9,506 nt of DNA from Clostridia bacterium (GTDB lineage Bacteria; Bacillota_A; Clostridia; Oscillospirales; CAG-272). The DNA lies in assembly GCA_017472105.1 (NCBI GenBank), contig JAFUQY010000455.1, positions 1 to 9,506 on the forward strand. Reading direction: 5' to 3'. The position numbers and the translations under genes were made by a program. The notes below the pieces were generated by a model. The model was not told the DNA's origin. It saw only the letters and a program-made list of their open reading frames with translations, and did not search any database. Position 1 is the stretch's first letter, and the number at the start of each line of letters is the position of its first letter. Shown one piece after another: positions 1-5,662 of this stretch.

Positions 1-377
1 CCCCAAAACTGCACGGGTATGAATCCCTCGCCCGGCGGAGCCTTGGGTCCAGGCACTCCTGGTTGCCGAATCGAGAGCCCGGCAACGGAGGGTTCTCGCG
101 CCGCCCGCGTAGGGCATAAAATCAAATTGAAAAGCGGAGCTTTTCTACCTTATTAAATACACACGCCCATCGCCGGATGAACAATCTATAAACCCAAAAC
201 AGAACCACCGCAGAATTCCGCCCCTCCAGAACCCCGGATTTGTGCACCTTGCCCCCATCCGCCCGCGGATTCCATCCCTCCGACGACATTTTTAATCCCC
301 TGCTCCGCAGGAAAAACCGCCATCCGCGCAGGATCCTGTGCAAAATACCCAAAAACCGCAGAAAGACGGCTTTTCCA
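1..377. other. Gene-free left edge with a structured, repeat-like segment
   Basis: I see no supported gene here. Positions 1-150 are GC-rich and highly foldable: CCAGG/CCTGG form a 5-bp stem with a 4-base loop near 50-63, and GTTGCCG/CGGCAAC form a perfect 7-bp stem near 61-85. One plus-strand frame is open from base 1 to a stop at 154-156, but the translation is low-complexity with no family resemblance, so I do not call it the end of a gene. From about 150 to 377 the DNA becomes C- and A-rich and carries a CCTGC-TCC-GCAGG hairpin at 299-311. No tRNA or rRNA pattern was recognised. The segment may be an intergenic repeat element, given the shared motif described at 129-149. Confidence 0.45.
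102..149 (-). repeat. Dispersed hairpin repeat, copy A
   Basis: Read on the minus strand from 149 downward, 21 bases match positions 1934-1954 of the plus strand exactly. The core is a perfect 7-bp palindrome (GAAAAGC/GCTTTTC) with a 3-base loop, followed by TACC on the plus strand. Beyond the exact core, similarity continues loosely (AATT, ATTTT, AT-CC, CGCGGG) for about 25 more bases. The two copies are in opposite orientation and bracket the decarboxylase beta-gamma operon. It looks like a REP- or MITE-like intergenic element; the family is not identified. Confidence 0.6.
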
Positions 378-406
378 TTGACTTTTTCTGCGAAATGCAG
401 TAAAAT
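378..406 (+). promoter_or_regulatory. Sigma-A-type promoter of the decarboxylase operon
   Basis: TTGACT at 378-383 and TAAAAT at 401-406 are separated by exactly 17 bases, close to the housekeeping consensus. Transcription would begin around 413, leaving a leader of roughly 50 bases before the GTG start at 467. The spacer contains a small CTGC/GCAG palindrome that could be incidental. No operator was recognised. Confidence 0.7.
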
Positions 407-466
407 AATTATAACCGTGTATTTACGCACAATTCAAAATTTCACGCGCGAAAGGAAATTCCAACC

Positions 467-1591
467 GTGGAAATACTTTATGAGAACATCTTACAGATGG
501 ACATCAAATATGTCATCATGTGGATCATCGGCGGGATTCTGATTTACCTCGCCATCAAGAAGGACATGGAACCCACCCTGCTCCTGCCCATGGGCTTCGG
601 TGCGATTCTCGTCAACCTTCCCAACTCCGGTGCCATCGACCAGGTTCTGGCAAACGGTGAAACCGAAGCCGGTGCGCTGACCACGCTGTTCAACGCCGGC
701 ATTGCAAACGAGCTCTTCCCTCTGATCCTGTTCATCGGTATCGGTGCCATGATCGACTTCGGACCCCTGCTTTCCAACCCGAAGCTCATGATCTTCGGCG
801 CGGCAGCACAGTTTGGTATTTTCTTCACCCTGTGCCTTGCCTCCATTTTCTTTGAACAGAACGACGCGGCATCCATCGCCATCATCGGTGCAGCGGACGG
901 TCCCACCGCAATCGTTGTAGCGAACAAGCTCAACTCCCGCTATCTCGCTCCCATCATGGTAGCCGCATACTCCTACATGGCTCTCGTTCCGATCATCCAG
1001 CCCCCGGTTATCAAGCTGCTCACCACCAAGAACGAGCGTCTCATCCGTATGGACAACGCTATGGGCAAGCAGGTTTCCCAGACCACCATGATTCTCTTCC
1101 CCATCATCATCACCGTGGTTGCAGGTCTTGTTGCTCCCGCATCCGTTGCGCTCGTCGGCTTCCTCATGTTCGGTAACCTGATGCGTGAATGCGGCGTGCT
1201 CAACTCTCTGTCCGAAACCGCACAGAAGGTTCTTGCAAACCTCATCACCATCTTCCTCGGCATCACCATCGCATCCCAGATGCAGGCAGACAAGTTCCTC
1301 CAGTTTGAAACCCTCCTCATCATGGGTCTCGGTCTGTTCGCGTTCATCTTTGACACCGCGGGCGGCGTACTGTTTGCGAAGTTCCTCAACCTCTTCCTCA
1401 AGAAGAAGATCAACCCCATGATCGGTGCAGCAGGTATCTCCGCATTCCCCATGTCCGGCAGAATCGTTCACAAGATGGGCCTGAAGGAAGACCCCCAGAA
1501 CTTCCTTCTCATGCACTCCATCGGCGTCAACGTTTCCGGTCAGATCGCGTCCGTTATCGCAGGCGGTCTGATTCTGAGCTTCTTTATGTAA
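467..1591 (+). CDS. Sodium ion-translocating decarboxylase, beta subunit
   Basis: This is the integral-membrane beta subunit of a biotin-dependent, Na+-pumping decarboxylase (oxaloacetate, methylmalonyl-CoA or glutaconyl-CoA type). In this family it decarboxylates carboxybiotin and couples this to Na+ export. The 374 residues form many hydrophobic segments and carry the family signatures: GAADGPT at 141-147 with the essential-type Asp144, AYSYMALVPIIQPP at 167-180, GNLMRECG at 236-243, and the late block NFLLMHSIGVNVSGQ at 345-359. That last block differs from the more usual GPNVAGVIGS form. The start is GTG, chosen because AAAGGAAA (451-458) lies 8 bases upstream; an internal ATG at residue 11 has no better site. 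The gamma-like gene follows after 18 bases. Substrate cannot be assigned, because no alpha or biotin-carrier subunit is in the window. Confidence 0.93.
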   Translation: MEILYENILQMDIKYVIMWIIGGILIYLAIKKDMEPTLLLPMGFGAILVNLPNSGAIDQVLANGETEAGALTTLFNAGIANELFPLILFIGIGAMIDFGPLLSNPKLMIFGAAAQFGIFFTLCLASIFFEQNDAASIAIIGAADGPTAIVVANKLNSRYLAPIMVAAYSYMALVPIIQPPVIKLLTTKNERLIRMDNAMGKQVSQTTMILFPIIITVVAGLVAPASVALVGFLMFGNLMRECGVLNSLSETAQKVLANLITIFLGITIASQMQADKFLQFETLLIMGLGLFAFIFDTAGGVLFAKFLNLFLKKKINPMIGAAGISAFPMSGRIVHKMGLKEDPQNFLLMHSIGVNVSGQIASVIAGGLILSFFM

Positions 1592-1609
1592 TGAAAGGAG
1601 GAGCATACA

Positions 1610-1831
1610 ATGTTACTCAAGCCTTATCTTGCGGCTGAAGCTGCTGTCGAAACCGCTGCTGAAGCTGCTGCGGAAAGCGGATTTGCGTTCCATCCCGAAA
1701 TGTTCGTGGAAAACCTCAAGTACATGGGACTCGGCATGCTCTGCATTTTCATCGTAATCGCGGTCATTATCGGGATTGTGATGCTTCTGGAGAAGCTGAC
1801 CTCCCGGAAAAAGTCCGACGACGCGGAATAA
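1610..1831 (+). CDS. Small one-helix membrane protein, OadG/gamma-like decarboxylase subunit
   Basis: This 73-residue protein has one strong transmembrane helix at about 38-60 (GLGMLCIFIVIAVIIGIVML), followed by a basic then acidic cytoplasmic tail (KLTSRKKSDDAE). The GLGM...FIVI pattern and the position directly behind the beta subunit fit the OadG-type gamma subunit, which helps assemble the decarboxylase complex. Unlike typical gamma subunits, whose helix lies near the N-terminus, this one has an Ala/Glu-rich stretch (residues 8-23) before the helix. A perfect AAAGGAGG at 1594-1601, 8 bases before the ATG, fixes the start. It is surely cotranscribed with the beta gene and ends just before a terminator. 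The family call rests on topology and context, as the sequence is too short for certainty. Confidence 0.75.
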   Translation: MLLKPYLAAEAAVETAAEAAAESGFAFHPEMFVENLKYMGLGMLCIFIVIAVIIGIVMLLEKLTSRKKSDDAE

Positions 1832-1836
1832 CAAAC

Positions 1837-1869
1837 AAAACGGCATGATTTTTCGTCATGTCGTTTTTT
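1837..1869 (+). terminator. Rho-independent terminator of the decarboxylase operon
   Basis: AAAACGGCATGA (1837-1848) pairs with TCATGTCGTTTT (1856-1867) through one G-T pair, with a 7-base loop, and runs into a T-tract ending at 1869. It lies 5 bases after the stop codon of the gamma-like gene, so this operon has only two genes. Confidence 0.85.
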
Positions 1870-1933
1870 GTAATAATTGCACTTGGCGTGCGGCGGAAGA
1901 TTTTCGATTTCACGGAAATCGTCAGGGGATTAT

Positions 1934-1981
1934 GGTAGAAAAGCTCCGCTTTTCGAATTGTATTTTCATCCCTCCTCGCGG
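1934..1981 (+). repeat. Dispersed hairpin repeat, copy B
   Basis: Positions 1934-1954 are the exact reverse complement of 129-149, including the GAAAAGC-TCC-GCTTTTC palindrome. Similarity tails off over the next 25 or so bases. It lies 65 bases after the decarboxylase terminator, in inverted orientation to copy A. Confidence 0.6.
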
Positions 1982-2022
1982 GGCCTTGCTCCCGCCGCTG
2001 ATCTAAAGAAAACCTCCGGCGA

Positions 2023-2053
2023 TGAACCTGCCGATGACCCTGCGGCGCAAACT
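2023..2053 (+). repeat. Imperfect direct repeat, left copy
   Basis: This copy begins with TGAACCT and ends with GCGGCGCAAACT (2042-2053). Both words recur in the same order and at nearly the same spacing at 2192-2219. The copies are about 165 bases apart and bracket the tandem stem structure. Confidence 0.5.
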
Positions 2054-2097
2054 ATGATTCACTCACGGCGATGCTCCGGGACGCCACCCTCAACAAG

Positions 2098-2181
2098 CCT
2101 TCCCCGTGCAGTCTCTTGAAATCTCAACTTCACAAACGCAGCCGGGGAAGGTGTCACGGTTTTTTCTCAAAAAATCGTGAC
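2098..2181 (+). promoter_or_regulatory. Tandem stem structure, candidate leader element of the ktr operon
   Basis: CCTTCCCCG (2098-2106) pairs perfectly with CGGGGAAGG (2143-2151) across a 36-base loop. One base later GTCACGGTTTTTT (2153-2165) pairs with AAAAAATCGTGAC (2169-2181) through a CTC loop, with 12 Watson-Crick pairs and one G-T pair. Two adjacent stems of this length are unlikely by chance. They lie 120 bases before the ktrB start and could be a structured leader RNA, a terminator-like element, or part of an intergenic repeat. It does not match the c-di-AMP (ydaO) riboswitch core I looked for. Whether it is transcribed is unknown, as no promoter is clear. Confidence 0.4.
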
Positions 2182-2191
2182 GGATGAGGCG

Positions 2192-2219
2192 TGAACCTTC
2201 TCAGCCCGCGGCGCAAACT
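2192..2219 (+). repeat. Imperfect direct repeat, right copy
   Basis: This is the second copy of the TGAACCT...GCGGCGCAAACT element at 2023-2053, sharing an exact 12-base end (2208-2219). It lies 11 bases after the tandem stem structure. Confidence 0.5.
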
Positions 2220-2301
2220 TACGTCTGTGCACAACCATCCGTTCCATTCGTTCTGCATTATGAATCATGCATTTCAAAACCAGTTATCAATAAAGAATCA
2301 T

Positions 2302-3597
2302 ATGAAAAAATCACGTTTCTCTCCCGGACGGGTGATTGCGCTGGGATTCCTGTCCGTTATCCTGATCGGCGCGTTTCTGCTTTCGCTTCCGGCGGCTCAC
2401 AGCGGAAAAGTGGACGTCTCGCCGCTCGATGCGCTGTTTTCGGCGACCAGTGCGGTGTGCGTGACCGGGCTGATTACCGTCGACACGGGGGCTGCGTACT
2501 CCCTGTTCGGACAGATTGTCATAGCAATCCTGCTCCAGATCGGCGGTCTCGGGATCACGACGCTCGGTGCCGGTCTGATTGCACTCATGGGCGGCCGGCT
2601 CAACCAGCGTGAGAACAACCTCGTCAAGGAGGCGCTCAACTATCCCACATGGGACGGTGTCAAGCCCCTGATCCGCGCGGTGGTGCTTCTGGATTTCTCC
2701 ATCGAAGCCATCGGGGCGGTGCTTTCCTTCTTCGTATTCGTGCAGGATTTTCCTCTGCCGAAGGCGATCTGGTATTCCGTTTTCCACGCGGTTGCGGCGT
2801 TCAACAACGGGGGCTTCGATGTCCTCGGCAACGGCGACAGCGTGGGTGTCTATACGCACAATATTTACTTCAATCTCGTCACATGCGCGCTGATTGTGCT
2901 GGGCGGGCTCGGCTTCTTCGTCATGCGGGAGCTGATTCAGCATAAGAAGGGCGAACGCTTCTCCCTGCACACCAAGGTTGTGCTCATGCTGACTGCCGGA
3001 CTTGTTTTCGGCGGCATGCTTGCGGTCAAGCTCACCGAAGGGGACGGCATCACATGGATCGGCGCGCTGTTTGCCTCCGTGACCGCACGTACCGCGGGAT
3101 TTGCGACCTACCCGATGGGCGGATTCTCGAACGCGGGCATCATCGTCATGTGCGTGCTCATGTTCATCGGCGCATCTCCCGGATCGACCGGCGGCGGTGT
3201 CAAGACCACGACGTTCTACGCGCTGATTAAATCCCTGATTTCCACATCCACCGGACGCGAAGCACGCTCTTTCGGGAAGAAGCTCAGGGACGACACCATG
3301 CACCGCGCGTTCATCATCGTATCGCTCGCGTTTGCGTGGGTTCTTGTGCAGACCACGGTCATGTCGGTGTTCGATCCGGCTGTACCGATCCGGGATCTGC
3401 TGTTTGAAATGGTATCCGGCTTCTCGACGACGGGTCTGACCATGGGCATCACACCCACCCTCAGCATCCCGTCCAAGCTGATCCTCATCATCACCATGTA
3501 CGTGGGACGTCTCGGGCCTCTCACGATCGCGACTCTGTGGAAAACCGAAAAAAGACCCGACGTTTCCCGGCCGGAAGAAGACCTCCCGATCGGATGA
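2302..3597 (+). CDS. ktrB: KtrB-type potassium uptake pore (TrkH/KtrB family)
   Basis: This is the membrane pore of a Na+-dependent K+ uptake system. The 431 residues carry four pore loops, each with the selectivity-filter glycine: SAVCVTGL (50-57), AAFNNGGFD (165-173), TARTAGFAT (261-269) and GFSTTGLTMG (373-382). The Gly-rich block GASPGSTGGGVKTTT (290-304) matches the intramembrane gating loop of KtrB. The short length and lack of two extra N-terminal helices favour KtrB over TrkH. I start at ATG 2302 (MKKSRFSPG), since a 37-residue longer in-frame form has no hydrophobic or conserved content. The site before 2302 (AAAGAA) is weak. The regulatory subunit follows 32 bases downstream. Confidence 0.93.
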   Translation: MKKSRFSPGRVIALGFLSVILIGAFLLSLPAAHSGKVDVSPLDALFSATSAVCVTGLITVDTGAAYSLFGQIVIAILLQIGGLGITTLGAGLIALMGGRLNQRENNLVKEALNYPTWDGVKPLIRAVVLLDFSIEAIGAVLSFFVFVQDFPLPKAIWYSVFHAVAAFNNGGFDVLGNGDSVGVYTHNIYFNLVTCALIVLGGLGFFVMRELIQHKKGERFSLHTKVVLMLTAGLVFGGMLAVKLTEGDGITWIGALFASVTARTAGFATYPMGGFSNAGIIVMCVLMFIGASPGSTGGGVKTTTFYALIKSLISTSTGREARSFGKKLRDDTMHRAFIIVSLAFAWVLVQTTVMSVFDPAVPIRDLLFEMVSGFSTTGLTMGITPTLSIPSKLILIITMYVGRLGPLTIATLWKTEKRPDVSRPEEDLPIG

Positions 3598-3629
3598 CGT
3601 CTGCGGATTGATAATAAGGAGAAAACAAA

Positions 3630-4310
3630 ATGGCAAAACGCAAACGCAGAAACAAGGATGCCTGCATGTATGCTGTGATCGGGCTGGGACGGTTCGGATT
3701 CGCTCTCGCCGAGGAACTGGCGTCCAAGGGTGAAGAAGTCATGGTCATCGACCGCGACCGTGAGAAGATCGACGCGGCACTGCGCTTCACGGACAATGCT
3801 TTCATTGTGGGTGAGCTGAATGCGGACAATCTGCGCGAAACCGGCATTGAGGAAGCGGATGTGGCAGTCATCTGCATCGGCGAAAAGCTGGACGTAAGCA
3901 TCCTCGCCACCATGACGGTGCTCAAGCTCGGTGTGAAGCGCGTCATTTCCAAGGCAAAAACACAGGAGCAGGGCGAAATTCTCTCCATGCTCGGCGCGGA
4001 AGTGGTGTATCCCGAGCACGATATGGCAATCCGTCTGGCGGGCAAGCTCGTGGCACCCCATATTCTCGAGTACCTCAGCCTCGGCAGCGGCGTCGATATC
4101 ATGGAAATCAAGCTGACCGGCAAGGTCGACGGCAGAAGCGTCATTGAACTCAACCTGCGCCGGAATTACGGTCTGAACATCATCGCCCTGCGGCACGACG
4201 GCGGCATCACGACGGACATCCTGCCCACCACGCAGCTCTACGCGGACGACACCATCACCGTCATCGGAAAAACGGTCGATATCCGCCGGTTCGAGGAATA
4301 TCTGCACTGA
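3630..4310 (+). CDS. ktrA: KtrA-type regulatory subunit with RCK_N and RCK_C domains
   Basis: This is the cytoplasmic gating partner of the upstream pore. In the family it forms an octameric ring that binds ATP/ADP or NAD(H) and opens the pore. The 226 residues split into a Rossmann-type RCK_N domain (about 13-135), with nucleotide-binding GLGRFG at 18-23 and the acidic end of strand two at Asp41, and an RCK_C (TrkA-C) domain (about 148-226) ending in DTITVIGK. RCK_C domains of this family can bind c-di-AMP; nothing in the sequence alone proves it here. The first 12 residues are strongly basic (KRKRRNK), longer than usual. AAGGAG at 3616-3621 supports the start. It is cotranscribed with ktrB and probably with the sialidase-like gene 24 bases on. 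Confidence 0.94.
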   Translation: MAKRKRRNKDACMYAVIGLGRFGFALAEELASKGEEVMVIDRDREKIDAALRFTDNAFIVGELNADNLRETGIEEADVAVICIGEKLDVSILATMTVLKLGVKRVISKAKTQEQGEILSMLGAEVVYPEHDMAIRLAGKLVAPHILEYLSLGSGVDIMEIKLTGKVDGRSVIELNLRRNYGLNIIALRHDGGITTDILPTTQLYADDTITVIGKTVDIRRFEEYLH

Positions 4311-4334
4311 TTACAACCGCAAAGGAGACAACTC

Positions 4335-5420
4335 ATGACACTGACCAGACTGCATCATCTTGCACCCGCGGAAGGAAATCCCCGGAACAGCGAAGGTTCC
4401 TTCCTTACATTAAAAGACGGACGCATCGCCTTTGCGTACAGCCGCTACAAGGGAACGAGCGGTGACGACCATGCCTACTGCGAAATCGCGGTTATCACAT
4501 CCTCCGACAACGGCGTGACATGGAGTGAGCCTCGCATCGCGGCAAAGCCGGATTTTACGAAAAACGAGGACAATTACATGAGCGTGACCCTGATGCGCAT
4601 GGCAAACGGCGACGCGGGTCTGTTCTACCTCGTCAAGGTCAAGCCCCTTGCGGCGTCGCTGGTTCTCAGAAGAAGTGCGGATGAGCTGGAAACCTTCGGC
4701 GAGCCCGTGCGCGTGGTTGCTCCGGATTATCCCGGGTACTATGTTGTCAACAACGACCGCGTGATCCGCACGGAAAAGGGAAGACTCATCACCACTGCCG
4801 CAATCCATCCCACATCCCTCGGCTACACGGACGGCGATCATTTCAGCGGACGTGCCCGCGCGGTGTTCTTCGGCTCGGACGACGACGGATTCACATGGCG
4901 TCAGCTTTCCGATCAGGTGAGCCTGCCTTCCATGTCGTACACCGGAACGGGACTTCAGGAACCGGGTGTCGTGGAACTGCCCGGCGGAACCTTGTACGCG
5001 TACTTCCGCACCGATCTCGGCAGACATTACGAAAGCGTCTCCATCGACGGCGGCGTCAGCTGGTTTGCACCGCAGCCTTCACGCTTCACGGGACCTGCTT
5101 CTCCCCTGCTCATCAAGAAAAATCCCTTCTCCGGCAAATACTACGCCATCTGGAATCCCGCGCCCCTGTACCCGACCCGGGAGCTGTCAAAGAACCGCTG
5201 GACGGGCGGACGGAATCCTCTCGTGATGGCAGAATCCGACGACGGCGTGCATTTCTCCGCACCGACCGTGATCGAGAACGATCCGGAGGCAGGCTTCTGC
5301 TATCCCGCACTGCATTTTCTGGACGAAAAGACCGCGCTTGCCGCGTACTGTGCCGGAGGAATCGAGCCCACGGACGAAATGTGCCTCGCGCGCACGGTGA
5401 TTTCCCGCGTGGATCTCTGA
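4335..5420 (+). CDS. Sialidase-like protein with Asp-box repeats (BNR fold)
   Basis: This 361-residue protein shows at least four Asp-box repeats, the turns that mark the six-bladed sialidase propeller: SSDNGVTW (56-63), SDDDGFTW (181-188), SIDGGVSW (236-243) and a weaker ESDDGVHF (300-307). RNSEGSF (17-23), NNDR (139-142) and QEPGVVEL (208-215) followed by FRTDLGR (224-230) resemble the Arg- and Glu-bearing active-site regions of BNR-type sialidases. There is no signal peptide or membrane segment, so it should act in the cytoplasm, perhaps on imported sugars. AAAGGAG at 4321-4327 sits 7 bases before the ATG. It is 24 bases after ktrA and is probably in the same operon. Substrate is unknown; sialic acid is only one possibility, as many BNR proteins act on other sugars. 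Confidence 0.75.
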   Translation: MTLTRLHHLAPAEGNPRNSEGSFLTLKDGRIAFAYSRYKGTSGDDHAYCEIAVITSSDNGVTWSEPRIAAKPDFTKNEDNYMSVTLMRMANGDAGLFYLVKVKPLAASLVLRRSADELETFGEPVRVVAPDYPGYYVVNNDRVIRTEKGRLITTAAIHPTSLGYTDGDHFSGRARAVFFGSDDDGFTWRQLSDQVSLPSMSYTGTGLQEPGVVELPGGTLYAYFRTDLGRHYESVSIDGGVSWFAPQPSRFTGPASPLLIKKNPFSGKYYAIWNPAPLYPTRELSKNRWTGGRNPLVMAESDDGVHFSAPTVIENDPEAGFCYPALHFLDEKTALAAYCAGGIEPTDEMCLARTVISRVDL

Positions 5421-5569
5421 AACAGTGCAGGAAGAATTTACCTGCCGGAAAAACGAAAAAAATTCCGGAAAAGGCGGAACAAAATGCCCGTCCCGGACGT
5501 CTAATGGAATAAGAAGCGTCAGACCGCGTCACGATTCTGTAAAATCATTGTGAATTTTAGGGAATTATC

Positions 5570-5598
5570 CCCACAGGACCGGATGAATGTGGTATGAT
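5570..5598 (+). promoter_or_regulatory. Probable extended -10 promoter of the surface-protein gene
   Basis: TATGAT (5593-5598) is preceded by TGG, giving an extended -10 (TGN-TATGAT). The -35 at a 17-base spacing is a poor CCCACA (5570-5575), as expected when the extended -10 compensates. This leaves a leader of about 58 bases. TAATAC a few bases on is a weaker alternative -10. Confidence 0.5.
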
Positions 5599-5628
5599 TA
5601 TGCTGTAATACTTTCTTTAGCAAAATAT

Positions 5629-5645
5629 CCCCTCGATAACAGGGG
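5629..5645 (+). promoter_or_regulatory. Small leader hairpin just before the surface-protein ribosome binding site
   Basis: CCCCT (5629-5633) pairs with AGGGG (5641-5645) across the loop CGATAAC. It ends directly at the purine-rich AAGGAAGG ribosome binding site (5647-5654). Such 5' hairpins can stabilise abundant mRNAs, but whether this one does is an inference. Confidence 0.4.
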
Positions 5646-5662
5646 GAAGGAAGGAAAATAAA

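Larger units (their letters stand above)
1870..2301. other. Gene-free, hairpin-rich spacer ahead of ktrB
   Basis: No credible gene is present in these 432 bases. In order they hold a 7-bp hairpin with a 3-base loop (CGATTTC/GAAATCG, 1905-1921), the second copy of the dispersed repeat (1934-1981), a pair of imperfect direct repeats (2023-2053 and 2192-2219), and a tandem stem structure (2098-2181). No clear sigma-A promoter was found; TATGAA near 2269-2274 is a weak -10 candidate without a convincing -35. Two ATG/GTG codons in frame with ktrB lie here (2191, 2260), but neither has a ribosome binding site. Confidence 0.6.
5421..5662 (+). other. Spacer between the sialidase-like gene and the S-layer gene
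   Basis: No gene is supported here. A CCGGAA/TTCCGG pair lies near 5440-5475, but no T-tract follows it, so no terminator for the ktr operon is evident. The right half holds the promoter and leader hairpin of the surface-protein gene. Confidence 0.5.

Noticed and set aside
1..120. tRNA 3' end (GGGTATGAATCCC resembles a T-arm)
   Set aside because: The loop lacks the TTCRA pattern, and no acceptor stem or CCA follows.
1..156. Plus-strand frame open from the window edge to a stop at 154
   Set aside because: The translation is low-complexity and crosses a palindromic repeat that recurs in non-coding DNA, so it is more likely not coding.
122..430. 102-codon minus-strand frame at the left edge
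   Set aside because: Non-ATG start without a ribosome binding site, overlaps the promoter and the repeat, and shows no family resemblance.
491..1606. Long antisense frame over the decarboxylase beta gene
   Set aside because: Its translation is a polar, His/Glu/Gly-rich shadow; the sense strand has all the family motifs.
2098..2220. c-di-AMP (ydaO-type) riboswitch ahead of ktrB
   Set aside because: Context is right and GCCGGGGAA looks suggestive, but the other conserved blocks of that riboswitch are not recognisable in order. A covariance-model search would settle it.
2191..2301. GTG-initiated 37-residue extension of KtrB
   Set aside because: No ribosome binding site, no conserved content, and it overlaps the direct repeat; MKKSRFSPG at 2302 is the natural family start.
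2311..3636. Long antisense frame over ktrB
   Set aside because: It is a shadow of the sense gene with an improbable charged composition.
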